From Desulfobacterales bacterium (GTDB lineage Bacteria; Desulfobacterota; Desulfobacteria; Desulfobacterales; JAHIVH01), in NCBI GenBank assembly GCA_020056645.1, contig JAGVHJ010000313.1:1-7214 (forward strand): DNA of 7,214 nucleotides, written 5' to 3'. Shown in pieces: positions 1-6,069 of the stretch. Position 1 is the stretch's first letter, and each line of letters opens with the position of its first letter. The notes under the pieces are model-generated. The model had not been told where the DNA came from. It saw only the letters and a list, made by a program, of their open reading frames with translations, and searched no databases. A program made the position numbers and the translations under genes.

Positions 1-815
1 TGATATTTCCCTTCTTCCGGGTAGAACTCCAGGGTGCCCCGGAAGGTTTCGGGGTTTCCGGTTTTGAGCGCGTTCCGGATTCCTGAAAAAGAGAGCTCCG
101 TGGAGAAGAGGTTTGCTTCGCGCCCCAGTTTTGCGGGGGAGTGGGCGTCGGAATTGGAGATGAGGGTCACCCGGTCGAGATTCGACACCCGCCAGTTCAT
201 GGGCGGGTCGGACGAGAGACCGGTCTCCACGGCGAAGATTTCCGGGGTCAGATCTTCAAAGCACTCATCAATGGAATCGAACCCGGATTTGGAACCCAGA
301 AGCGAAAACCAGGGCGTCCAGATGTGGGCGGGAACCAGGAAATTGTCTGGGTTGGTTTCAAGGAGAATCTCAAGGAGGCGTTTGGCGTCGAGCCCCAGAA
401 TGGGCCTGCCGTCGGACTTGATGTTGCCGATGGCGTCGAGCTTCTGGTTGAACCGTTCGGCGGAGTCGAAATCCGGAAAAAAGACCAGGTTGTGGTTCTT
501 CCGGGTCGCCCCGCCCTTCTTGTAGATGTTGCTGATCTCCGATTCGAGCATGAACCGGACGATCCCCCGGCAGGAGGCGGGGATCTCTTTTTCAAGAGGC
601 CGCGCGATCGATTCCCTCAGCCGGAAGAGCCCCTCTTCCGCAGGCTCCAGTTTCTCCTTAAGCTCGGCGAACCACCCCGGATGGGTCGAGTCTCCGGTTC
701 CTATGGCCTGAATCCCTTTTTTCTGGGCCTCGATATAGAGGTTCTCCAGATCCAGGTTTTTTGCCGTGGCCCTGGAGAATTTCGAATGAATATGGAGATC
801 CGCGATAAAGTCCAT
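1..815 (-). CDS. PHP-domain endonuclease Q (EndoQ)-like protein, 3' end cut by the window
   Basis: Partial gene: 271 complete codons plus two bases of the next, running off the left edge. The visible part is a full N-terminal PHP phosphoesterase domain with the metal-binding pattern of the family: DLHIHS at residues 6-11 (H8, H10), GTGD at 39-42, the acidic ESE at 91-93, H108, PAHIWTPW from 162 (H164), ETGLSSD from 197, and SDAHSP at 222-227 (D223, H225). The opening resembles archaeal EndoQ, which nicks DNA 5' of deaminated bases (uracil, hypoxanthine, xanthine). Known EndoQ proteins are about 400 aa, so the zinc-binding and C-terminal parts should lie beyond position 1. The ATG at 813-815 is chosen because the NUDIX stop (837-839) is in the same frame 21 bases upstream, leaving no better start. 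The Shine-Dalgarno is weak, so translational coupling to the NUDIX gene is likely. Such proteins are sometimes named UvrD helicase because of fused homologues; no helicase motif is visible here. The DNA-repair role is inferred from the family. Confidence 0.85.
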   Translation of the reverse strand, partial: MDFIADLHIHSKFSRATAKNLDLENLYIEAQKKGIQAIGTGDSTHPGWFAELKEKLEPAEEGLFRLRESIARPLEKEIPASCRGIVRFMLESEISNIYKKGGATRKNHNLVFFPDFDSAERFNQKLDAIGNIKSDGRPILGLDAKRLLEILLETNPDNFLVPAHIWTPWFSLLGSKSGFDSIDECFEDLTPEIFAVETGLSSDPPMNWRVSNLDRVTLISNSDAHSPAKLGREANLFSTELSFSGIRNALKTGNPETFRGTLEFYPEEGKY

Positions 816-836
816 GATCGTCTCGACGACGCCCCG

Positions 837-1379
837 TCAGGCAGCCTTTCCGTTATTGAAAAATTCGCCGATCAACCGGGCGTGACTTTTAAAGGCGATC
901 TCAGGAAGGGCTTTAAAAGAGAAAAACCGGGCGTCGGCAGCGTCGTCTCCGGCGATAGGCTCTCCTGCAAAACGGCTCACGGTGTAACAGATGATGAGCA
1001 CCGTACCATAAAATGGGTTGGGATGGGAGAGCACATCAAAGAGAAGGCCGATCTCGCCGGATAGGCCAGTCTCTTCCTTCAACTCCCTCAGGGCCGAGGC
1101 TTCCGGTTTCTCCCCGAGTTCGATAAAACCGCCGGGGAGGCACCAGAACCCCTTTTGGGGATCCACGTTCCGTTTGACCAAGAGCACCTGATCGTCGGCG
1201 TCTGTGACGATCAGACAGGTGGCCGGAACCGGATTTTCATAGATCGGCGTATCGCAACGGACACAGAAAAGGCGGTTCCGGTTTTCAAAAACCCTCTGTT
1301 CGAGCGTGTCACCGCAAAAATGACAATGGGTTTTCTTCCTTACGGCCAAAGGCGGAGTCTGGGTCACACCATCAATCAT
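837..1379 (-). CDS. NUDIX hydrolase with N-terminal zinc ribbon
   Basis: A 180-aa protein in two parts. An N-terminal zinc ribbon has CxxC pairs at C19/C22 and C39/C42. The NUDIX fold carries a complete NUDIX box (G84-x5-E90-x7-R98-E99-L-x-E102-E103-x-G105), preceded by WCLPGGF. These enzymes hydrolyse nucleoside diphosphates linked to another moiety, using Mg2+ bound by the box glutamates. The zinc ribbon recalls NudC NADH pyrophosphatases, but the SQPWPFPxS specificity motif after the box is absent (HPNPFYG stands there instead). An ADP-ribose or other nucleotide pyrophosphatase is therefore as likely, and the substrate is not determined. The start is placed at ATG 1377-1379, overlapping the aldolase stop (1372-1374) by 8 bases. 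An in-frame TTG one codon upstream (1380-1382) is a possible but poorer alternative. The overlap implies translational coupling in one operon with the aldolase and the EndoQ-like gene. Confidence 0.9.
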   Translation of the reverse strand: MIDGVTQTPPLAVRKKTHCHFCGDTLEQRVFENRNRLFCVRCDTPIYENPVPATCLIVTDADDQVLLVKRNVDPQKGFWCLPGGFIELGEKPEASALRELKEETGLSGEIGLLFDVLSHPNPFYGTVLIICYTVSRFAGEPIAGDDAADARFFSFKALPEIAFKSHARLIGEFFNNGKAA

Positions 1380-2661
1380 CAAAGTCGCCCTGGGGGCCTT
1401 TATTGGAGTTGATCAAAAGGGCTTTTCTCATGATTTCACCGGGAATCCAGTCTGACAGGGTTTCGATTCTTTTCGCCTTTGGACCGGGGTCGTAGGAGCC
1501 GCTCTTCAAAATCAGGTCGATGGCGATGGGCGCGGAATCGGTGGCGTAGAACACATCGGTCAACAGGGTATAGACAAACTCCTCCACCCGCTTGGCCATC
1601 CGGTCCCGGATCGCCCTGGGCTGGCTCAAGAGCTTGCTTTCAAAGGGAAGGTTCAATTTTTTGTAATCCCCTTTTTTCCAGTTTTTCTCTTTCGCGTACT
1701 CGGTCATCTCCTTCCACATCTCTTCGGTGACCCCTTCATCCTCGACTTTGATGAAGTTACCCTCCGCGTCGAGGATGGCGTTTCCGTAATCGTTGACCTC
1801 GAGTCCCCAGGAGACCATTTGCAAAGCGGTGGCCACATTGGCCTTGGTGGTCTGGGTATTTTTCGCGATGGCCCGGAGCCGCTCCGAGCTGTTGCCCGAG
1901 GTGCCATGCTGCGCGCCGGAGACATTGTAAGGTGCGAGAGCCTTGTGAATGCTTGCCGTCAATTGGACGTTGATGCCTTGATCGCTCTCCTCGATGCCGT
2001 GGGTGGTGCCGTTGTTCAGGGCGATCCAGTCGGGGAATATCTCCCGGGAGTTCAATCCCTGGATAAGGAAGAGCGCCTCGTCCGCGGTGGAGAGACCCTC
2101 GGCCCCCTTGATCTCCCCTACTTCGGTTTCAAGGCCGGCCCATTCGGGAATAAAACTTTTGATGGCGATGTTGGCGAGGAGGTTTGTGTCGTCGCTCATG
2201 TGGGAGGCATCGATGGCGATGGAGGTGATTCCCGCGTCAAACATGGAGGGAATTTCGTATTTCGCCGCATCGATGTCACTCTCTTTCTTGATGCCATAAT
2301 GGTCCGCATGAATCGCCACGGGAACCGTGATATGAAGCTCATTGCAAAGCGCATCCACGATCCTCGCCATGTTCCAGAAGTTGACAGCGCAATAAGCGCT
2401 CCTTCCCCCTTCGGATTTTGCGATCTCGATGATGATGGCGGCATTGGCCCTCTGGGCCGCCATTAAAGCGCCTTTGATGACAAAATAATTCCTGCCGTTT
2501 GCGGCGATGGTCATGGCGCCCCCTTTGGCAAGGAGGGCGCGGTCGATCACGCGACCGCTGACGATCAGGGCTTTCGAATTTGGAAAGAGGCGGACGATGT
2601 TGGGCGGCCTTCCGATTTCAAGAGCTTTTAAAAAATTTTGTGAAGCAGATGGGTCATTCAT
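1372..2661 (-). CDS. fba: Class II fructose-bisphosphate aldolase family protein
   Basis: A 429-aa soluble TIM-barrel enzyme of the zinc-dependent class II aldolase family, expected to split or form fructose 1,6-bisphosphate from glyceraldehyde 3-phosphate and dihydroxyacetone phosphate in glycolysis or gluconeogenesis. Visible signatures: IHADH at 117-121 (catalytic D120, Zn ligand H121), IDASH at 150-154, ETEVGEIKGAEG from 178 (E180), NNGTTHG at 216-222 (Zn ligand H221) and QHGTSG at 251-256 (Zn ligand H252). It is longer than the roughly 285-360 aa of common bacterial class II enzymes. The extra length lies mainly after residue 300, including a lysine-rich stretch at 317-345. A related ketose-bisphosphate substrate such as tagatose bisphosphate cannot be excluded. 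The ATG at 2659-2661 has a strong Shine-Dalgarno, AAGGAGG (2670-2676), 8 bases upstream. It is the first gene of the leftward unit, overlapping the NUDIX gene at its 3' end. Confidence 0.87.
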   Translation of the reverse strand: MNDPSASQNFLKALEIGRPPNIVRLFPNSKALIVSGRVIDRALLAKGGAMTIAANGRNYFVIKGALMAAQRANAAIIIEIAKSEGGRSAYCAVNFWNMARIVDALCNELHITVPVAIHADHYGIKKESDIDAAKYEIPSMFDAGITSIAIDASHMSDDTNLLANIAIKSFIPEWAGLETEVGEIKGAEGLSTADEALFLIQGLNSREIFPDWIALNNGTTHGIEESDQGINVQLTASIHKALAPYNVSGAQHGTSGNSSERLRAIAKNTQTTKANVATALQMVSWGLEVNDYGNAILDAEGNFIKVEDEGVTEEMWKEMTEYAKEKNWKKGDYKKLNLPFESKLLSQPRAIRDRMAKRVEEFVYTLLTDVFYATDSAPIAIDLILKSGSYDPGPKAKRIETLSDWIPGEIMRKALLINSNKGPQGDFDD

Positions 2662-2669
2662 AGGTCTTT

Positions 2670-2676
2670 CCTCCTT
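2670..2676 (-). promoter_or_regulatory. Ribosome binding site of the aldolase gene
   Basis: AAGGAGG on the minus strand with 8 bases between it and the ATG at 2661. It fixes the start of the aldolase and marks it as the independently initiated first gene of the leftward operon. Confidence 0.85.
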
Positions 2677-2746
2677 ATTTATATTAACATGTCATTGAAT
2701 GGAATCGTTCTTGGCTGCAATGAACCGGTCAACCAGTCGTTCATGG

Positions 2747-2775
2747 GTTTTATCCCCATATTTGATTAAAATCAA
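2747..2775 (-). promoter_or_regulatory. Possible sigma-70-like promoter of the aldolase operon
   Basis: On the minus strand TTGATT (2770-2775) and TAAAAC (2747-2752) are separated by 17 bases; each matches its consensus hexamer at four of six positions. Transcription would begin near 2740, leaving a leader of about 80 bases before the aldolase ATG. The -35 lies inside the FNR-type dyad, which would favour repression by the bound regulator. This is a weak match. Confidence 0.25.
2762..2775. promoter_or_regulatory. Perfect FNR/CRP-family operator-like site
   Basis: TTGAT-TAAA-ATCAA is an exact match to the TTGAT-N4-ATCAA consensus known for FNR of the CRP/FNR family. The dyad arms extend to TTGATT/AATCAA. 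Its centre lies about 107 bp upstream of the aldolase ATG and about 326 bp upstream of the oxidoreductase ATG. On the minus strand it overlaps a possible -35 element (TTGATT), so it may control the leftward operon. Which regulator binds (FNR, HcpR-like or another CRP/FNR protein) is unknown. Confidence 0.55.
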
Positions 2776-2894
2776 CCTTACTCCCAAAAAAAATCGACCC
2801 TCCTCCTGAAGAAAATGATCGCACATCCTCATGGGGCGATTCATGCCTTTTATATTTACCTATCGTAAAAAAAATAAACCGTTATGGATAGGGT

Positions 2895-2907
2895 GAATGA
2901 TTCATTC
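2895..2907. promoter_or_regulatory. 13-bp palindrome GAATGA-T-TCATTC
   Basis: Perfect 6+6 dyad around a single central base, preceded by T. The half-site TGAATGA resembles the half-site of the Bacillus FadR operator (a TetR-family regulator of fatty acid degradation), but the spacing between halves is shorter here. Operator function is an inference from symmetry and from its place upstream of an ETF operon. Confidence 0.3.
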
Positions 2908-2919
2908 CCATTATCAAGA

Positions 2920-2930
2920 GGTTGTCAACC
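2920..2930. promoter_or_regulatory. 11-bp palindrome GGTTG-T-CAACC
   Basis: Perfect 5+5 dyad with a single central base, 13 bases beyond the GAATGA dyad. Too short to be significant alone; listed because it sits in the cluster of dyads between the two operons. Confidence 0.2.
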
Positions 2931-2937
2931 CTGGGTC

Positions 2938-2958
2938 CCGTCATTTTTTTCTTGACGG
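2938..2958. repeat. Inverted repeat CCGTCA-N9-TGACGG with T-rich loop
   Basis: Perfect 6+6 inverted repeat with a 9-base loop that is almost all T on the plus strand. The right arm overlaps the possible -35 TTGACG (2952-2957). About one such repeat is expected by chance in a region of this size, so its meaning is uncertain. Confidence 0.25.
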
Positions 2959-2980
2959 CGTGCCAATCGTCTATTAAGTT
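2952..2980 (+). promoter_or_regulatory. Possible promoter of the oxidoreductase-etfBA operon
   Basis: TTGACG (2952-2957, five of six to the -35 consensus) and TAAGTT (2975-2980, three of six to the -10) are 17 bases apart. A start near 2987 would give a leader of about 108 bases containing the 3023-3044 inverted repeat. The 14-bp palindrome at 2976-2989 would cover the -10 and start point, a typical repressor position. The weak -10 keeps confidence low. Confidence 0.3.
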
Positions 2981-2989
2981 TGCAAACTT
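2976..2989. promoter_or_regulatory. Perfect 14-bp palindrome AAGTTTGCAAACTT, likely operator
   Basis: Seven-base arms with no spacer and full symmetry. By simple counting, about 0.03 such palindromes are expected in 433 random bases. It lies 106 bp upstream of the oxidoreductase ATG and overlaps the -10 of the best promoter candidate. Length and form suit a dimeric TetR- or GntR-type repressor. The cognate regulator is not encoded in the window. Confidence 0.5.
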
Positions 2990-3022
2990 CGGGTTGTTTT
3001 AAACGCTGTCATATTTGGTAAG

Positions 3023-3044
3023 AATATAAGGTATCGCTTATATT
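3023..3044. repeat. Inverted repeat AATATAAG-N6-CTTATATT in the leader
   Basis: Perfect 8+8 inverted repeat around GTATCG, 50 bases before the oxidoreductase ATG, immediately followed by the overlapping palindrome TTGATCAA (3043-3050). It could be a protein-binding operator or an RNA hairpin in the 5' leader. The arms are AT-rich, so the hairpin would be weak, which favours a DNA operator. Confidence 0.4.
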
Positions 3045-3076
3045 GATCAAATAATATTTTTAACTTTTTTAATTCG

Positions 3077-3085
3077 AGGAAAGGG
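3077..3085 (+). promoter_or_regulatory. Ribosome binding site of the oxidoreductase gene
   Basis: Purine-rich AGGAAAGGG with 9 bases between it and the ATG at 3095. It supports that start; the translated N-terminus leads directly into the first membrane helix. Confidence 0.65.
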
Positions 3086-3094
3086 AATTTCAAT

Positions 3095-5161
3095 ATGGAA
3101 CCACTGATCGCTCCGTCCAATTATTTCTTTCTGGGATTTTTTCCAGCGGTGATATTCTCATTGCTGATCCCTGTTGTGGGTGTGGGGTTATTCACCTACA
3201 TCATGGCCAAACGGTTTGAACCACTCTACAAGGCTGCTCCCGACCACCGTCTCGACAATATCCCCGAGAGAATTTTCAGGTTCCTCAAATACGGCATGGC
3301 GCAATACAAGCAACCCCGGTACATGCTGGCGGGCGTCATTCATATCATCATCTTCGCAGGCTTCATGATCTTGAGTATCCGTTCGATCTCACTGGTCGTC
3401 ATCGGCGTTTCTTCAGATTTTGTTCTGCCGGGATTCGATGGTCCCATCGGCGCCGTCTACAATTTCATTAAAGACTATGCGGCCACGGCGGTCTTTTTTG
3501 CGGCCTTGACCGCAGCCATCCGGAGAGGGGTCTATAAACCCAAACGCTACGCCGTTCCAGAAAAATATGGAAAAGACCATACCGCCGAAGCGGTCTTTGT
3601 CTGCGGCATGATCATGACCCTCATGGTATCGGAAAGCCTCTTCGAGGCGGCCCTCATCGCCAGTGGTCAGCAACACGGCTTCCTTGCGCCCCTAACCCTG
3701 GTTTGGGTTTTCGCCCTGCTCTTGAAACTGGTTCCCCAGGGCGGTCTCCAGTTCCTCCATATTCTCGCGTATTATATTCACGACATCACCTTCTTCACCT
3801 TTCTCTGTTTCCTCCCCCTCGGAAAACACTTCCATGTCATCACCTCCCTCATGAACGTTTTCCTAATGAGACTGAAAACCGGCAACATCAAACCGGTCAA
3901 ATATGGCATCGCCGACGACAACCTGGATGAGATCAAATCCTTTGGCGTTAAAAAACTCGAAGATTTCACCTGGAAACATATCCTTGATTTTTACTCTTGC
4001 GCGGACTGCGGCCGATGCTCCGATCAGTGCCCCGCGAATCTTGTGGGGCGGCCCCTTTCTCCTCGCTTCATCTCCATCAAGGCAAGGGATCTTCTCTTCA
4101 AAACCTATCCCCTGAAACCAGACAGTGAGATTCCTGAAAAGAAGCCCCTCATCGGCAGCATCTACGAACCCGATGAAATTTGGTCCTGCACCACCTGCGG
4201 CGCATGCGAGCAGGAGTGCCCCATCTGCATCGAATACATCGACAAGATCGTTGATCTGAGGCGCGGCATGGTCGATGAGGGCGAAGTGCCCCAAACCCTT
4301 CAGAAACCCCTTCAGGCCATTGGAAAACGGGGAAATCCCTGGGGCAAGATGGAGAAAAAACGGGCCGATTGGGCGCGGGAGAAAGAGTTCGCCGCGGAGT
4401 GCGCGGTTCCCATTTTTGAAAATGGCGACACCTTCGAAACCCTCTATTTCGTAGACTCTATTTCATCCTACGACGACCGTATGATGGGCATTGCTAAAGC
4501 CACCGCGAAGATCCTCTCAACCGTTGGAATCGATTTCGGCGTTCTTGGAAAAGACGAAAAGGACAGCGGAAACGAGGTCAGACGCTTTGGAGAAGAGATG
4601 CTCTTCCAGGATCTGAAGAACCACAACACGGAAATGATCGCGGAAACCGGTGTAAAAAAGATCGTCACCTCCGATCCCCACGCCTTTAACGCCTTAAAGA
4701 ACGATTATCCCAAGATGACCCTTCCCGTGGAACACATCAGCCAGGTTATTACACGGCATGTGAAGTCGGGAGATCTGAAACTGAAACCCATCGCTGACAG
4801 CACAAAGGTTTATACCTACCACGATCCCTGCTATCTGGGCCGGCATAACGGTATCTATGACGATCCCAGAGAGGCGCTGGATGCGATTCCCGGCTTGAGA
4901 CGGGTGGAGATGGCCAAATACAAGGACCGTTCCCTCTGCTGTAGCGGCGGCGGGTTGATGCTTTTCTATGAGCCCCACGAAGAAGAGCGCATGTCTGTAT
5001 TAAGAGTGAAAATGGCCGCTGAAGCTGGAGCCAATGTGATTGTCACCGCCTGTCCTTTCTGCCTGGTCAATATGGAGGACGCCATCAAGGTCGCGGGGCT
5101 TGACGGTCAGATGGAGGCCATTGATCTGGCCGAACTGATCGAGAAGCATGTTGAAAAATAA
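3095..5161 (+). CDS. Membrane heme b/Fe-S oxidoreductase, ETF:quinone oxidoreductase (EMO) type
   Basis: A 688-aa membrane protein fusing a NarI-like cytochrome b part to an HdrD/GlpC-like Fe-S part. Six membrane helices are predicted at about 9-37, 78-104, 127-143, 164-189, 197-211 and 219-241. Candidate heme b ligands are H83, H222, H229, H245 and H247. Two [4Fe-4S] motifs follow: C302-x2-C305-x2-C308-x3-C312P and C365-x2-C368-x2-C371-x3-C375P. The C-terminal CCG domain is complete (C579-x35-C615C616-x36-C653-x2-C656) and should bind a non-cubane [4Fe-4S] cluster. The preceding CCG domain (about 450-540) keeps the spacing but has lost all five cysteines (S455, D490-S491, D527, A530). With etfBA directly downstream, the expected job is to pass electrons from reduced ETF to menaquinone, as shown for EMO in Geobacter and proposed for syntrophs. 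A heterodisulfide reductase-like role is the main alternative, but ETF linkage fits better. Confidence 0.88.
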   Translation: MEPLIAPSNYFFLGFFPAVIFSLLIPVVGVGLFTYIMAKRFEPLYKAAPDHRLDNIPERIFRFLKYGMAQYKQPRYMLAGVIHIIIFAGFMILSIRSISLVVIGVSSDFVLPGFDGPIGAVYNFIKDYAATAVFFAALTAAIRRGVYKPKRYAVPEKYGKDHTAEAVFVCGMIMTLMVSESLFEAALIASGQQHGFLAPLTLVWVFALLLKLVPQGGLQFLHILAYYIHDITFFTFLCFLPLGKHFHVITSLMNVFLMRLKTGNIKPVKYGIADDNLDEIKSFGVKKLEDFTWKHILDFYSCADCGRCSDQCPANLVGRPLSPRFISIKARDLLFKTYPLKPDSEIPEKKPLIGSIYEPDEIWSCTTCGACEQECPICIEYIDKIVDLRRGMVDEGEVPQTLQKPLQAIGKRGNPWGKMEKKRADWAREKEFAAECAVPIFENGDTFETLYFVDSISSYDDRMMGIAKATAKILSTVGIDFGVLGKDEKDSGNEVRRFGEEMLFQDLKNHNTEMIAETGVKKIVTSDPHAFNALKNDYPKMTLPVEHISQVITRHVKSGDLKLKPIADSTKVYTYHDPCYLGRHNGIYDDPREALDAIPGLRRVEMAKYKDRSLCCSGGGLMLFYEPHEEERMSVLRVKMAAEAGANVIVTACPFCLVNMEDAIKVAGLDGQMEAIDLAELIEKHVEK

Positions 5162-5280
5162 CCAATGAAGATGACCGGTGCCGGTTCGCCTATGCCTTGA
5201 TGAATCAGAAAGGCGCACGTCATGGAGAATAAGAGTGAGTGTTAGTACTTTAATCCAACATCAACTATTTGGGAGGTAGC
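5162..5280 (+). other. 119-bp gap between the oxidoreductase and etfB
   Basis: Contains two short hairpins, ACCGG-TG-CCGGT (5174-5185) and GCCTT-N11-AAGGC (5194-5214), with no T tract after either. They are therefore not intrinsic terminators and the three genes probably share one transcript. RNA processing, or an extra weak promoter for etfBA, is possible. No good -35/-10 pair was seen. Confidence 0.4.
5271..5277 (+). promoter_or_regulatory. Ribosome binding site deciding the etfB start
   Basis: GGGAGGT lies just before the ATG at 5281. An in-frame TTG at 5269-5271 would place the start on top of this site and add four residues (MGGS) not seen in EtfB, so the ATG is preferred. Confidence 0.8.
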
Positions 5281-6069
5281 ATGGAGATTTTGGTATGTGT
5301 GAAAAGAGTCCCTGATACAGCTGAGAATGAAATTGTAATGAACAGCGCGGGGAATGACATTGAGCGGGATGACCTGGTCTACTCGGTCAACGAGTGGGAC
5401 AACTACGCCGTTGAAGAAGCCATTCAGATCGTCGACAAGGTCGGCGGAAGCGTCACCGTTGTGACCGTGGGCGACGAGGATTCCGATGAGGTTCTTCGCC
5501 GGGAAATGGCCATGGGCGCTGAAAAAGGTCTTCTTGCAACAGACGACGCATTTTCAGGCTCGGACTGCAAAGGGATTGCAACGATCCTTAAAGGTGTTGT
5601 CAGCAAGGGTAAATATGATCTGGTTCTGACCGGCGCGCAGGCCAATGAGGGCTATGGCGCTGTGGGCGGAATGCTTGCGGCCATGATGGACCTTCCCTAT
5701 GCGTCGCTTGTCAATAAAGTCGAAGTCAAGGATGGCAAACTGGTGATTGGCCGCGAGATCCAGGGTGGAAGCCAGGAGATGAACGAAATCACCCTTCCCT
5801 GTGTTCTTTCCATTCAGACCGGTATCAATGAACCGCGATATGTGGGAATCCGGGGCATCCGGAAAGTCTCTTCCGTAGAGATCCCCCAGTTGGGCGCTTC
5901 GGATCTGAGTGTTGACGGCGGAAGCGTCGGCAACGCCGGAGCGAAAGTTAGAAAAGTGGATTACTTTGTTCCTGAGAAGGGCAAAGGCGCTGAAATGCTT
6001 GAAGGAAGCACGGAAGAGATCATTGACAAGCTGATAGAAATCCTTAAAGCAAACGGAGGGCTCAAATAA
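5281..6069 (+). CDS. etfB: Electron transfer flavoprotein subunit beta
   Basis: A 262-aa cytoplasmic protein of normal EtfB length. It opens with MEILVCVKRVPDT, the family N-terminus. The nucleotide-binding region has DLVLTGAQANEGYGAVGG at 113-130, and the EtfB signature follows at about 158-193 (REIQGGSQEMNEITLPCVLS, then NEPRYVGIRGI at 183-193). EtfB forms the ETF heterodimer with EtfA; in classical ETFs it binds AMP, in bifurcating ETFs a second FAD. The loop after GAQA reads NEGYG rather than the D-rich IDDDxxQVG of classical ETFs, so which nucleotide is held cannot be decided by eye. It should accept electrons from acyl-CoA dehydrogenases and hand them, through EtfA FAD, to the membrane oxidoreductase encoded upstream. 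Its stop overlaps the etfA start by one base (TAATG). Confidence 0.95.
   Translation: MEILVCVKRVPDTAENEIVMNSAGNDIERDDLVYSVNEWDNYAVEEAIQIVDKVGGSVTVVTVGDEDSDEVLRREMAMGAEKGLLATDDAFSGSDCKGIATILKGVVSKGKYDLVLTGAQANEGYGAVGGMLAAMMDLPYASLVNKVEVKDGKLVIGREIQGGSQEMNEITLPCVLSIQTGINEPRYVGIRGIRKVSSVEIPQLGASDLSVDGGSVGNAGAKVRKVDYFVPEKGKGAEMLEGSTEEIIDKLIEILKANGGLK
6055..6060 (+). promoter_or_regulatory. Ribosome binding site of etfA inside etfB
   Basis: GGAGGG in the last codons of etfB, 8 bases before the etfA ATG (6069). Together with the one-base stop/start overlap it indicates coupled, near-equal synthesis of the two ETF subunits. Confidence 0.8.

Larger units (their letters stand above)
2662..3094. other. 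Divergent AT-rich intergenic regulatory region, no gene
   Basis: A 433-bp stretch between the divergently read aldolase and Fe-S oxidoreductase genes. No credible ORF, tRNA or rRNA was seen. It is markedly AT-rich compared with its flanks and contains an unusual number of inverted repeats: 2762-2775, 2895-2907, 2920-2930, 2938-2958, 2976-2989, 3023-3044 and TTGATCAA at 3043-3050. Promoters for both operons must lie here unless they are transcribed from elsewhere. Only weak sigma-70-like matches could be found, suggesting activator-dependent promoters or other sigma factors. Confidence 0.8.

Noticed and set aside
141..1064. A 307-codon plus-strand open frame
   Set aside because: It lies antisense to the EndoQ-like and NUDIX genes, which show clear family motifs. 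Its translation has no recognisable domain and odd Gly/Pro/Asp-rich composition, typical of a shadow frame.
1819..2466. A 215-codon plus-strand open frame
   Set aside because: Antisense to the aldolase, whose catalytic motifs lie exactly in this segment; no family resemblance in the translation.
2679..2759. A 26-codon minus-strand ORF ending just before the aldolase Shine-Dalgarno, considered as a leader peptide
   Set aside because: No Shine-Dalgarno before its ATG, no run of regulatory codons and no attenuator-like hairpin follows.
2951..2966. TTGGCACG on the minus strand as the -24 part of a sigma-54 promoter
   Set aside because: The -12 position holds CAAG rather than TTGC; the essential GC is missing.
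4442..4715. Frameshift or assembly error as the cause of the missing cysteines in the first CCG domain
   Set aside because: The frame is continuous, spacing is exact and conserved residues flank every lost cysteine. Separate substitutions at five positions cannot come from a single shift.
5174..5214. Hairpins after the oxidoreductase gene as a terminator
   Set aside because: Neither stem is followed by a T run.
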